Source: Gemmatimonadota bacterium
GTDB taxonomy: Bacteria; Gemmatimonadota; Gemmatimonadetes; Gemmatimonadales; GWC2-71-9
Assembly: GCA_003220985.1 (NCBI GenBank)
Contig: QHTY01000166.1
Coordinates: forward strand, 1-13,356
Direction: 5' to 3'
Length of the DNA stretch: 13,356 nt
Under the pieces are notes generated by a model. The model did no database searches. It had not been told where the DNA came from and worked only from the letters and a program-made list of their open reading frames with translations. Below are positions 6,493 to 13,356 of the stretch, one piece after another. Positions within the stretch are counted from its first letter, which is position 1. Each line of letters starts with the position of its first letter. The translations under genes and the position numbers were made by a program.

Positions 6493-7204
6493 CGTACTTG
6501 GTCACCTCGATCGCCATCGCGCGCAGCAGTTTGACTTCCCGGGCGTCCAGCGGCCCCCGATGCGCGATCTCCCGCATCGTGCGCATGACGCCGTCCGCGT
6601 TGCGGGTCTTGAAGAACTCGATCGCTCCGAGCGCGCGCGCGACGTCGGCGAACAGCCGCTCGAGTTCTTCCACAGCCGCGGGCTCGGACGCGCGTCGCGG
6701 TGCTTTGAATGGACGCGACTCCACCCCCTGTGCGAGGGCAAGCTCGTACAACATGATGATGACCGCGTGGGCGAGGTTTAGGGAAGCGTAGGTGGGGTCA
6801 CTCGGAATCGTCACCACACGATGGCAGCGATCGAGGTCCTCATTCGAGAGTCCCTTGTCCTCGCGACCGAACAGCAACGCCATTGGCCCTCCTCCACCGC
6901 GGGCCAGTGACACGACTTCGGCCGCAGCATCTCTCGGTCGTTGCAAGTTTCGCTTCGCCGTCCGTCCGCGTGCCGTGAACCCGACAACGTGCACGCAGTC
7001 GGCCAGCGCCTCGGCGAGAGTCGCGAACGTCCGGACGCGCGCCAGCACGTCCTGGGTTTGATGCGCAATCCCCTCGATGCGATACGCTTCGTACTCCCGC
7101 GGGTTCACCAGACGCAAGTCGCGCGCGCCGAAGTTTTTCATGGCGCGCACGACGTGCGCGATGTTCACCAAGTCCTGCGGCTCGTGGAGAACCACGACGA
7201 TCAT
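6452..7204 (-). CDS. TrmJ/LasT-type RNA 2'-O-methyltransferase (SpoU/TrmH superfamily)
   Basis: A 250-residue SPOUT methyltransferase. All three SpoU motifs are present: 'NIAHVVRAMKNFG' (14-26, catalytic N and R), 'LLFGREDKGLSNEDL' (110-124), and 'IPSDPTYASLNLAHAV' (133-148), which form the trefoil knot binding S-adenosylmethionine. The opening 'MIVVVLHEPQDLVNIAHVV' and helical C-terminus match group TrmJ/LasT, which methylates ribose at tRNA position 32; the target is inferred from family only. Start ATG 7204 overlaps the lyase stop as ATGA, with GGAG (7213-7216) 8 bases upstream, so translation is coupled. A tRNA or rRNA methylase is an unexpected member of a sugar operon; it may be cotranscribed by chance or for growth-linked expression. 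Cytosolic. Confidence 0.88.
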   Translation of the reverse strand: MIVVVLHEPQDLVNIAHVVRAMKNFGARDLRLVNPREYEAYRIEGIAHQTQDVLARVRTFATLAEALADCVHVVGFTARGRTAKRNLQRPRDAAAEVVSLARGGGGPMALLFGREDKGLSNEDLDRCHRVVTIPSDPTYASLNLAHAVIIMLYELALAQGVESRPFKAPRRASEPAAVEELERLFADVARALGAIEFFKTRNADGVMRTMREIAHRGPLDAREVKLLRAMAIEVTKYGERLARSRLHVDR

Positions 7205-10008
7205 CCAACGAGCTCCAGGATGCCGAACCGGGCGGGATCTTGGCGATCCCCACGGAGCCACAACCAGCCGCCCCCACCGCTCCACACCAGCTGGCCGACA
7301 CGACGCATGCGGCCCGGCAGCATTTCGTTGACGATAAGATCGAAGCGCACACGCGCGCCCGCATGCGGGTACACCCCAGCGGGCCAGGGAATGGCAATCG
7401 TCACACAGTATCCCGCGGCCGTGCGGCGCCAGCCGCCGCGCACCTGGCCCGTGGGAGGGGGGGAGGCACGCGTGTCCGACGTGGGGCGTGCCCGCACGGT
7501 GTGAGCCGCCTGGTTCGGAACGATGAGATAGCCGACGGGCGCGGCGCCGTCGTGGCTCCCCCCCCCTCCCCCATCGGGCCCGGCCGCCGGAGCGAGGTAC
7601 ACTTGCAGGCCGTCGGAATGGATGTCGTCCGGTTCGTTGTCGAGTCTGAGCGGCGGCGCGTCGGCCGCGCGTAGCACGAGGTCCGGCTTCGTAATTTCGA
7701 CCGCAAGGTACAGCGCCGATTCATCCCAGGCCGCGTGCGCGACCGCCGAGAGATCGTCCGGACCGGGATAGGCATCCTCGCTCCGACGATACTGGTCCTC
7801 GAGTCCCAGGCCGAGCGGCTCCGCGAGGTCGAATCCGTCGAGCGAGCCGTCCAGGGGCGGTGGGGTCCCGACGCGAAACGCCGGCGCGGCCACTGGGGTT
7901 GGCGCATCAATCTCGAGCAGCGGCACGAACGGCGGCATGGCGTCCCTCTGGCCGCGCAGGGTGATCGACGGCTCTCCGTGACGCTCGATGACCCATTCCG
8001 CCGTGCCGAAGCGGTGACGATCCGTACCAGTTGCGGTCTCGACTTCTACAGTGTCGCCGCGCGTCCGCACCGCCCGGATCACCGGCCTGCCGGTGTGCGT
8101 TTCGATCACGGTGATGATGCGCGCGTTGCGCCCCTGCACGCGCACCAGGTAGAACGGCGCCCGGTCGTGCTGGTCCGGTAGGCCGGGCCCTTCCGCCTGT
8201 AGCAGGTGACCGTCAAAGAGGAGATGGGTAGTGAATTGCGCGTGCTCCTGGACGTGCGCGAGCACGACCGGTCCCGGGCCGTCCGGAATGAACCGCTGTA
8301 CGCGCGTCGCGAACTCATCCCGCAGCTCGTCATCGACCCAGCGGCCTGTGGTCTCCAGGCCGCCTCGACCCGCGATGTGCCAGGGCAGCTCGAGCATGGT
8401 CTCGTCCTTCGCGCCAAGCACCGTGATGTCGACGACGTACTGGGGACCCGTCATGACCAGGCGTGTCACCTTATCGAACCGCCCGCACACCCACGCCCAG
8501 TCCCCGCGATCGTCGAAGCACACGCATGTCGCGTTCCCCGGTGACTGGGATTCACCATTCAATCGGGGCGCATTGTGCGCCAACGTCGAGCGATACCAGA
8601 AGAGATCGTGGGCGACATACGACCCGGTGCCCGGATCCGGAAGCCAATAGACGCCGTCAGCGTACAGCGTGAGCTGCAGGCGATCGGGATGGCCATGACC
8701 GCCGCCGTACGGTCCGCATTCGACACTCACATAGCGACCGTTGCGGCGCAGCACCGCAACGCCCTGGCCCTCGAGCAGCAGGCTCTGCGGCTCCCAGGGA
8801 ACATCGCTCTCCGGGAGCGCCGGCAGCATTTCGAGCAGCGACCACCACGACAGCTTTGAACGGGACACGGGACACGGGACAGGGGACACGGGTGCGTCAT
8901 GAAGATAGGACTCCAGCAACTCCTGTCTCGGCGGCTCGGCCTGGGTATAGAGTGCCGACAGCCAGCCGGGCAGGTCGTCACGTTTCCCGTTTCCCGTGTC
9001 CCGTGTCCCGAGTCTCGCAAGACCGATCTCCCACAGCTCGACATATGCGGGCTGGGCCAGCGAGACACCGAACCGGGAATCCTTGCGCGCCGGATAGGTG
9101 TAGTCGGGGAGCGCCGTCAGCGCCGTCGCGCGCAGCGCAGCGTGTAACCGTGCGGCGAAGCGATCATCCTGGGTGAAATCAACGCCCGCCAGACGCGCCC
9201 AGCCGGCTCCTGTGAGCATGCCGCGCAGGGCGAAGAGATGGTAGTTCTCGCCTTCGTACCACATCCCGTCCCGGCCATAGCCGCGCATCAAATGCACGAT
9301 GAGTCCCGTGTCTCCTTCGATCACGCGCTGCGCGAGATCCTCGTCCTCGAACCACACGGCGACCGCGGCGAGCGCGGCGTTGTTCCACGTCTGGCGATTG
9401 GAGAATCCTTCGTCGTACTCCCCGATCAGCGTCGCCGCTTCCTCGGCGACCTGATTGACGCCCCGTGCCGTGGCCTCATCGAGCTGATCGGACGCGCGTA
9501 GCAGCGTCGCGGCGGCGACATAATTGCAGGTCCAGAGCGACTCGAAGTAGGTCGAATAGAAGAGCCGGCTCGGGCCGAGCACGTTATCGCGATTCGGATA
9601 GCTCCAATAGCGCTGCGCGTACGCGTTGAGAATCTCGCGTGCCCGCGCCCCCGCCGGCCGATCGTTCCCGCCTCCGAGGGCGGCGAGCGCGGCGAGATGC
9701 GCGGCGCGCTCGGCCAGCCAGAGATGCTGAAGGCGCACCCAGCTCCAATCGTGGCGCTCGCCCCGCCAGGTTTTGCCGCAGCGCGGACAGCGGTGGTCGG
9801 TTGGACTCCACGGATCGAACGTGAGGCCGGTGCCGTCCTCGGGACAGAAGCCCCCATCCGTCGTCAAAATCGCCTTGTGGTCGGGAATCACCGGCATGCG
9901 CTCGAGCAGCGGCCGCGCCCGTTCCCGGAGATGCGCCAGGAGCGCCTGCAGGTCCGCAGAGCCCTGCATCACCTCTCGGCGCGCGGCGAGTTCCTCGGCC
10001 GTCACCAT
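7201..10008 (-). CDS. Heparinase II/III-family polysaccharide lyase with C-terminal CBM9-like domain
   Basis: A 935-residue protein. Residues about 1-100 carry 'FCPEDG' and 'HRCPRCGKTW' (C55, C74, C77), a small cysteine site seen in heparinase-type lyases. About 100-340 is the alpha-toroid ('SNRQTWNNAALAAV', 'YEGENYHLFALRGM'). About 410-690 is the heparinase II/III beta-sandwich: 'YGGGHGHPDRLQLTLYADG' (H438, H440), 'DPGTGSYV', 'STLAHNAPRLNGESQ' (H478). About 710-935 resembles family 9 carbohydrate-binding or DOMON-like domains ('ALYLAVEITKPD', 'SDGLQVYLAP', 'IAIPWPAG'). It should cleave uronic-acid glycans by beta-elimination. No signal peptide is visible, so it may act inside the cell on imported fragments. 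Start ATG 10008 follows GGAAGG by 9 bases and overlaps the kinase gene by 7. Two linkers (about 334-345, 372-384) are encoded by heptamer repeats, and two more stretches by G/C runs. Confidence 0.87.
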   Translation of the reverse strand: MVTAEELAARREVMQGSADLQALLAHLRERARPLLERMPVIPDHKAILTTDGGFCPEDGTGLTFDPWSPTDHRCPRCGKTWRGERHDWSWVRLQHLWLAERAAHLAALAALGGGNDRPAGARAREILNAYAQRYWSYPNRDNVLGPSRLFYSTYFESLWTCNYVAAATLLRASDQLDEATARGVNQVAEEAATLIGEYDEGFSNRQTWNNAALAAVAVWFEDEDLAQRVIEGDTGLIVHLMRGYGRDGMWYEGENYHLFALRGMLTGAGWARLAGVDFTQDDRFAARLHAALRATALTALPDYTYPARKDSRFGVSLAQPAYVELWEIGLARLGTRDTGNGKRDDLPGWLSALYTQAEPPRQELLESYLHDAPVSPVPCPVSRSKLSWWSLLEMLPALPESDVPWEPQSLLLEGQGVAVLRRNGRYVSVECGPYGGGHGHPDRLQLTLYADGVYWLPDPGTGSYVAHDLFWYRSTLAHNAPRLNGESQSPGNATCVCFDDRGDWAWVCGRFDKVTRLVMTGPQYVVDITVLGAKDETMLELPWHIAGRGGLETTGRWVDDELRDEFATRVQRFIPDGPGPVVLAHVQEHAQFTTHLLFDGHLLQAEGPGLPDQHDRAPFYLVRVQGRNARIITVIETHTGRPVIRAVRTRGDTVEVETATGTDRHRFGTAEWVIERHGEPSITLRGQRDAMPPFVPLLEIDAPTPVAAPAFRVGTPPPLDGSLDGFDLAEPLGLGLEDQYRRSEDAYPGPDDLSAVAHAAWDESALYLAVEITKPDLVLRAADAPPLRLDNEPDDIHSDGLQVYLAPAAGPDGGGGGSHDGAAPVGYLIVPNQAAHTVRARPTSDTRASPPPTGQVRGGWRRTAAGYCVTIAIPWPAGVYPHAGARVRFDLIVNEMLPGRMRRVGQLVWSGGGGWLWLRGDRQDPARFGILELVG
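7451..7572. repeat. Inverted pair of G/C homopolymer tracts in the lyase CBM9-like region
   Basis: GTGGGAGGGGGGG (7451-7463) and a run of nine C, T, five C (7558-7572) are near reverse complements, 94 bases apart. On the coding strand they give 'ASPPPTG' and 'GPDGGGGGSHDG', linker-like inserts in a beta-sandwich domain. The nine-base run is prone to slippage, which would frameshift the lyase. Confidence 0.7.
8861..8895 (+). repeat. Heptamer array CGGGACA, left arm of an inverted pair
   Basis: Units CGGGACA x3, then GGGGACA and a degenerate CGGGTGC, in the lyase gene. They encode 'APVSPVPCPVS' on the minus strand. The same heptamer occurs in the opposite orientation at 8981-9015, 85 bases away. 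Confidence 0.9.
8981..9015 (-). repeat. Heptamer array (CGTTTCC/CGTGTCC on plus strand), right arm of the inverted pair
   Basis: Units CGTTTCC x2, CGTGTCC x2 and a degenerate CGAGTCT. The CGTGTCC unit is the reverse complement (rotated) of CGGGACA in the left arm. On the coding strand it gives 'GTRDTGNGKRD', a polar insert between lyase domains. A long imperfect stem with an 85-base loop is possible in RNA or single-stranded DNA. Confidence 0.9.
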
Positions 10009-11015
10009 GTGCGCACGCCTTCCGCTGACCACGTGAAGGGTACCACCGTGGAGCTCGCGACGGCCGCCGCCGCCGCCCGTGCGTCTCCCCGCATGATGAA
10101 AAACATGCAACCGCCGGCCCCCGCGCCGGCCGCCTTGCCACCCAGCGCCCCGGCGTTCGCCGCGGCGACTTCGAGCTGGGCCATCTCCGGCGTGCGCATG
10201 CCCGGATCGAGCGCCTGCTGATGCTTCCAGTTCTCGCTGAGCAATGCGGCGACGCGGGCGAGATCGCCGGCACGCAACGCTTCGGCCATGGCGTTACCTG
10301 TCTCCTTCAGACCGTGTAGGGCGCCGGTGACTTTTGGGTCGCCCCGCTCGTAGGCACCCATCACGCGGGTGATCGTGTTCCCCGACACTCGGCTCTTCTT
10401 GGTGTAGCAAATCAGCGTCTGTCGTTCCAGGGCCGCAGCGAACGCGTGATCCAATGTGATCGGCTCGATCCCCACATCGGGTTCGCGGAAGGTCAGACGG
10501 TGAAAGCCACCCAAAGCCGCGGCGTACTGGTCCTGCTTGCCGCCGGCCAGACAGGCTTCGATAGTCTCCACCTGCCACGCCTGATCCGCCACGTCTTGCG
10601 GGCGCGAGGCCATCCCGTCCTGGCGCGCGCGTGTCAGCGCGCCGACGAGCGCGACGCCGAGCGCACCCGAGCTGCCGAGTCCTGAGCCTGGCGGGGCGTC
10701 ACAGCGCGTCGTGAGCGTGAAACCGCCCAGCACGGGAAACATGCGCAGGGCCGCCGCCAGCAAGGGGAGCTTCCCGTCGGGGACCAGCCCGCCGGAGTTC
10801 GCGCACTCGAGTGTCTCGCCCAGCTCTTCCGAGACCAGCCGCAAGAGTTTTCCGCCGAGCTCGAGCTTCACGTGCGCGCGCAACCCGATCGCGCCGTTGA
10901 CGACCACTCCGCCCTCGCGCGTCGAAAACGGCGCCACATCGGTCCAGCCACCGGCGAAATCGAGTCGCAGGGGCGCGCTCGCATGAAGCTCGGTGGGGAG
11001 ATCGCGCCGTCTCAT
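10002..11015 (-). CDS. GHMP-family sugar kinase (D-glycero-D-manno-heptose-7-phosphate kinase/fucokinase-like)
   Basis: A 337-residue kinase with all GHMP motifs: motif 1 'APLRLDFAGGWTDVAPF' (14-30), the phosphate-binding motif 2 'PPGSGLGSSGALGVAL' (108-123), catalytic-region 'GGKQDQYAAALGGFH' (158-172, D162), and motif 3 'GGKAAGAGAGGCMFF' (292-306). The wording of motifs 1 and 2 is closest to HddA-type heptose-7-phosphate kinases and the fucokinase kinase domain, so a sugar or sugar-phosphate acceptor is very likely; which one is not fixed. Heptose lipopolysaccharide synthesis is less likely, because no GmhA, GmhB or HddC gene is nearby and the lyase gene adjoins it. Start ATG 11015 overlaps the stop of the solute-binding-protein gene as ATGA; GTG 11030 is possible. 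Its stop overlaps the lyase start by 7 bases, so the genes are translationally coupled. Cytosolic. Confidence 0.87.
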   Translation of the reverse strand: MRRRDLPTELHASAPLRLDFAGGWTDVAPFSTREGGVVVNGAIGLRAHVKLELGGKLLRLVSEELGETLECANSGGLVPDGKLPLLAAALRMFPVLGGFTLTTRCDAPPGSGLGSSGALGVALVGALTRARQDGMASRPQDVADQAWQVETIEACLAGGKQDQYAAALGGFHRLTFREPDVGIEPITLDHAFAAALERQTLICYTKKSRVSGNTITRVMGAYERGDPKVTGALHGLKETGNAMAEALRAGDLARVAALLSENWKHQQALDPGMRTPEMAQLEVAAANAGALGGKAAGAGAGGCMFFIMRGDARAAAAAVASSTVVPFTWSAEGVRTW

Positions 11016-12481
11016 TGCTGCACGTGCCACGCGGTGACGCTGGGTAGCTCTCCGCGCATATCCATGCGCACGCCGCGCACGCGTTGGTTCGTCGCCTGGA
11101 CCCCGCGCCGGTGATACAGCCAGACGATCGGCTGCCGCTCCGCGAACACGCGCTGCGCTAGAGCGGGGTCCCGCGGTACGGGAATTCCTGTGAGATCCTC
11201 GAGCGGTTGCAGAAATCCGAGACCGACATCTCCGGGAATGCCCATGACCGCGGCCGAGAAATCGTGGCGTGGGCCGTACACACGATCCAGAAATGCCGAC
11301 AACTCGAGCTGCCGGATCGTCACCTGAAATCCAACCGCGGCGAGCCGCGCCTGGAGCATCTGCTCGAGCGGCGCCTCGCCGCTGCCCACCGACACGAGTT
11401 CGAACCGGGGTGGTGTGCCCAGCTGGGCGACCAGCCGGCGCGCCGAATCGGGATCGAACGGGATATGCGGGGGCGCGACGTACTCCGGAAGACCGGGAGG
11501 AACCGGCCCCTCCGCCGGCGTCGCGAGCCCGAACAGATAGCCGTCCACGATCTCCTGCCGATCGATCGCGAGCGCAGCAGCGAGCCGGGCGCGCGGATCG
11601 TCGAATGGCGGCCGACGCGTGTTGAAGACGAGACCATACGGGAAGATCAGCGGATACTCGCGAATCGTGAGCGCGGGGTGACGGCGCACGAACGCGACAT
11701 GCTGTGGACTGATGCCCGCGAAGTCGAGCTCGCCCGCGACCAGCGCCGAGAGCTTGACCATCGGGTCATCGACGACCACGACGATCAGCCGGTCCACCTG
11801 CGCTGGGCCCAGCTCCTCGGGAAAGTCCGTGCTTCTCGCAAAGACCCAGCGGCGGTGCGATTCGTGGGTGACGAACCGAAACGGGCCGTTGCCGACCGGG
11901 CGGAAATTCCAGGACGCCTGCCGCAGGCGCGCATGCGGCACGCTGTCCAACAGATGCGCGGGTAGGATCGCGAGGTCGGTGAAGACGTCGGGCAATGCCT
12001 CGGGCGTGCGCAGAGCCGCGCTCCCCGCAAAGTGGAGCGTCACCGTCGAGTCGTCGGGCGCCGCGATCGTGGCAAGCGTCTGCAGTTCCGTCAGGCGGGG
12101 GTATCCCGTTGCCGGATCGCGCGCCGCCTGGAGCGTCCAGACGACGTCGCCCGCCGTCGTCGGCACGCCGTCATGCCACCGCACGTCCGTGCGCAAGCGG
12201 AAGGTCAGCGTGCGGCCGGCGTCGGACCAGCGCCAGCTCCGCGCCAGATAGGGTCGGGGCACGAGCAGCGAGTCGTAGCGCGCCAAAGTGGTCAGCAACA
12301 CGTAGCGTTGAACTTGTCGCGCGAGCGGATGGTTGGTCAGCAACGGGTTGATGCTTGCCAGATCGGCGCCCGACGCGAACAGCACGCTCGCACCGCGCCG
12401 CGTTGCCTCCTCCCCGCACGCGCTCGTCGCGAGCAGGACGGCCAGTAGCATCTTGACGGAGAAGCGCGACACGCCCCGCAT
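11012..12481 (-). CDS. Family 5 extracellular solute-binding lipoprotein (peptide/nickel/oligosaccharide ABC transporter)
   Basis: A 489-residue SBP_bac_5 (DppA/OppA type) protein. The N-terminus 'MRGVSRFSVKMLLAVLLATSACG' is a lipoprotein signal, with C22 the probable lipidated cysteine (the lipobox 'TSAC' is slightly off consensus). The start at ATG 12481 is chosen because it places this signal first; no clear ribosome site precedes it. Family hallmarks follow: 'SWRWSDAGRTLTFRLRTDVRWHDG', 'VWTLQAARDP', 'PVGNGPFRF', 'LVFNTRRPPFDDPRARLAAALAID', and the closing 'RQPIVWLYHRRG'. The stretch before this ('GLGFLQPLEDLTG' to 'DPALAQRVFAERQP') looks about 30-40 residues shorter than in typical members, so part of the lid domain may be lost. 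The ligand could be peptide or oligosaccharide; a sugar acid oligomer would fit the lyase downstream (inference). First gene of the minus-strand operon, divergent from the permease gene. Confidence 0.87.
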   Translation of the reverse strand: MRGVSRFSVKMLLAVLLATSACGEEATRRGASVLFASGADLASINPLLTNHPLARQVQRYVLLTTLARYDSLLVPRPYLARSWRWSDAGRTLTFRLRTDVRWHDGVPTTAGDVVWTLQAARDPATGYPRLTELQTLATIAAPDDSTVTLHFAGSAALRTPEALPDVFTDLAILPAHLLDSVPHARLRQASWNFRPVGNGPFRFVTHESHRRWVFARSTDFPEELGPAQVDRLIVVVVDDPMVKLSALVAGELDFAGISPQHVAFVRRHPALTIREYPLIFPYGLVFNTRRPPFDDPRARLAAALAIDRQEIVDGYLFGLATPAEGPVPPGLPEYVAPPHIPFDPDSARRLVAQLGTPPRFELVSVGSGEAPLEQMLQARLAAVGFQVTIRQLELSAFLDRVYGPRHDFSAAVMGIPGDVGLGFLQPLEDLTGIPVPRDPALAQRVFAERQPIVWLYHRRGVQATNQRVRGVRMDMRGELPSVTAWHVQQ

Positions 12482-12519
12482 TCTAGCGGCGCGCGAGAGG
12501 CGGCGCGAGATTCCCGGCG
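12482..12519. promoter_or_regulatory. 38-base divergent intergenic region with direct repeat GCGCGAGA
   Basis: This is the only space between the two divergent starts. It holds GCGCGAGA at 12491-12498 and 12503-12510, repeats one helical turn apart (12 bases), which could be an operator half-site pair. No convincing -10/-35 elements are visible in either direction, so the promoters must overlap the coding starts or lie elsewhere. Confidence 0.3.
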
Positions 12520-13356
12520 ATGCTTGCCAGGTTGGGGCACCGCCTGCTCGCCGGTCTCGCCGTCGTGGTCGGCGTCGTGACGTTGACCTTCCTGCTGTTA
12601 CATCTCGCACCCGGCGATCCTGTCGACATACTGCTTGGCCCGCGCGCGACTGTCGAGCAGCTCACGAGCCAACGCCGGGCCCTGGGGCTCGACCAATCCC
12701 TGGCGCGGCAATTCGCGGGCTGGCTAGGTCGGTTTGCCCGTGGCGACTGGGGCACCAGCATCGCCACGGGTCGCCCGGTGCGCACCATGCTCGGAGACGC
12801 TTGGCCCGCGACGGCGCGCCTGGTCGCGCTGTCGCTGATCCTGAGCTACCTGGTCGGGCTCGCGCTGGGAGCGCTCCAGGCGGCTCGCAGCGGCTCGCGA
12901 CTCGACACGCTGCTCTCGATTGTCTCGGTCACCCTCTTCGGCGTGCCCGGCTACTGGCTGGGACTGATGCTCGTGCTCGTGTTCACGTACTGGGCGCGGC
13001 TGCTGCCGGCCTTCGGCATTGCTGGGCTGGATGCCGAGTACGTGCCCGGCGTCAGCCGCCTGGTCGACAGTCTGCGCCATCTCACCCTGCCACTGGCGAC
13101 CCTCACCCTCATCGGGATCGGCGGCGCCGCGCGCTTCGTACGCGGCGCGATGCTCGAGACGTTGCACCAGCCCTTCATGACGACCGCGTGGGCGAAGGGG
13201 CTGACGCCCCGACGCGTCGTGGGCCGGCACGCGCTGCGAAATGCCTTGACGCCCGTCGTGATCCTACTGGGCCTATCGTTGCCGGCACTCTTTTCCGGCG
13301 CGGTGTTCGTCGAAGCAGTGTTCGCCTGGCCCGGCGTCGGCCGGGTGCTCGTCGAA
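12520..13356 (+). CDS. ABC transporter permease, DppB/OppB type, partial (3' end beyond the window)
   Basis: The frame from ATG 12520 is open for 279 codons to the right edge with no stop. It begins 'MLARLGHRLLAGLAVVVGVV' and continues 'LLHLAPGDPVDILLG', the DppB/OppB N-terminal helix and periplasmic loop. 'FARGDWGTSIATGRPV' (about 76-91) follows, then helices around 'ARLVALSLILSYLVGLALGA', 'LLSIVSVTLFGVPGYWLGL' and 'LTLPLATLTLIGIGG'. The cytosolic EAA loop 'AWAKGLTPRRVVGRHALRNA' (about 224-243) contacts the ATPase. The end 'VFVEAVFAWPGVGRVLVE' is the conserved region some 30-50 residues before a typical C-terminus. It should pair with a DppC-like permease and ATPases beyond the edge. It is divergent from the solute-binding gene, which is unusual. 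No strong ribosome site precedes it; GAGAGG at 12495-12500 is too far upstream to be convincing. Confidence 0.9.
   Translation, partial: MLARLGHRLLAGLAVVVGVVTLTFLLLHLAPGDPVDILLGPRATVEQLTSQRRALGLDQSLARQFAGWLGRFARGDWGTSIATGRPVRTMLGDAWPATARLVALSLILSYLVGLALGALQAARSGSRLDTLLSIVSVTLFGVPGYWLGLMLVLVFTYWARLLPAFGIAGLDAEYVPGVSRLVDSLRHLTLPLATLTLIGIGGAARFVRGAMLETLHQPFMTTAWAKGLTPRRVVGRHALRNALTPVVILLGLSLPALFSGAVFVEAVFAWPGVGRVLVE

Noticed and set aside
8861..9015. CRISPR array
   Set aside because: Units are only 7 bases with no spacers and are in inverted orientation, which is simple-sequence repeat behaviour.
9697..10221. Plus-strand open frame opposite the lyase and kinase gene junction
   Set aside because: No domain, biased composition, and it crosses the overlap of two supported minus-strand genes.
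10002..11015. Lipopolysaccharide heptose pathway assignment (HddA) for the GHMP kinase
   Set aside because: Motifs fit, but no heptose isomerase, phosphatase or nucleotidyltransferase gene is nearby, so the gene symbol is left empty.
12724..13230. Minus-strand open frame (168 codons, rich in Q, E and R) opposite the ABC permease gene
   Set aside because: The plus-strand frame has all DppB-type motifs and is open to the window edge; the antisense frame is low-complexity.

Overview
The window is GC-rich bacterial DNA (roughly two thirds G+C by eye) with almost no intergenic space. Genes overlap by 1, 4, 7, 35, 41 and up to 85 bases, and GTG and TTG starts are used alongside ATG. Short simple-sequence repeats lie inside and between genes. 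This fits a soil or sediment bacterium of the Acidobacteriota, Gemmatimonadota or Rokubacteria type, but nothing in the window fixes the phylum. No rRNA, tRNA, CRISPR array, integrase or insertion sequence was seen. No gene-free stretch exceeds 50 bases.

Layout. (1) Positions 1-4731, minus strand, a five-gene catabolic-looking operon. In transcription order it holds a metal-dependent amidohydrolase (4731-3925), a second amidohydrolase-fold protein lacking the usual metal ligands (3925-3152), a DapA/DHDPS-family aldolase-like protein (3111-2257), a Tat-motif FAD oxidoreductase of the monomeric sarcosine oxidase group (2341-1052), and a dihydroorotate-dehydrogenase-like flavoprotein (1086 to beyond the left edge). 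The last gene is broken by an apparent one-base deletion. (2) Positions 4781-5347, plus strand, a single Yip1-family membrane protein gene. Its stop codon overlaps the stop of the convergent aminotransferase gene in a CTAG. (3) Positions 5344-12481, minus strand, a second tight operon. In order it holds a family 5 solute-binding lipoprotein, a GHMP sugar kinase, a heparinase II/III-type polysaccharide lyase with a C-terminal CBM9-like domain, a TrmJ/SpoU-type RNA 2'-O-methyltransferase, and a class III (glutamate-1-semialdehyde-mutase-like) aminotransferase. (4) Positions 12520-13356, plus strand, the start of a DppB/OppB-type ABC permease, divergent from the solute-binding protein and cut by the right edge.

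How the parts may work together (inference). A binding protein and permease would import an oligomer or conjugate. The lyase would cleave uronic-acid-containing glycans or unsaturated fragments of them. The GHMP kinase would phosphorylate a released sugar, and the aminotransferase would act on an aldehyde or amino intermediate. The second operon (two amidohydrolase-fold proteins, aldolase, amine-oxidase-type flavoenzyme, DHOD-like flavoenzyme) looks like a separate pathway for a small nitrogenous or lactone-type carbon compound. Its substrate cannot be read from sequence.

The least expected features are the simple repeats. A decamer array sits inside the DHOD-like gene. An octamer/hairpin lies between two genes of the first operon. 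The lyase gene carries two inverted pairs of low-complexity tracts, one of heptamers and one of G/C runs, each encoding linker-like peptide.
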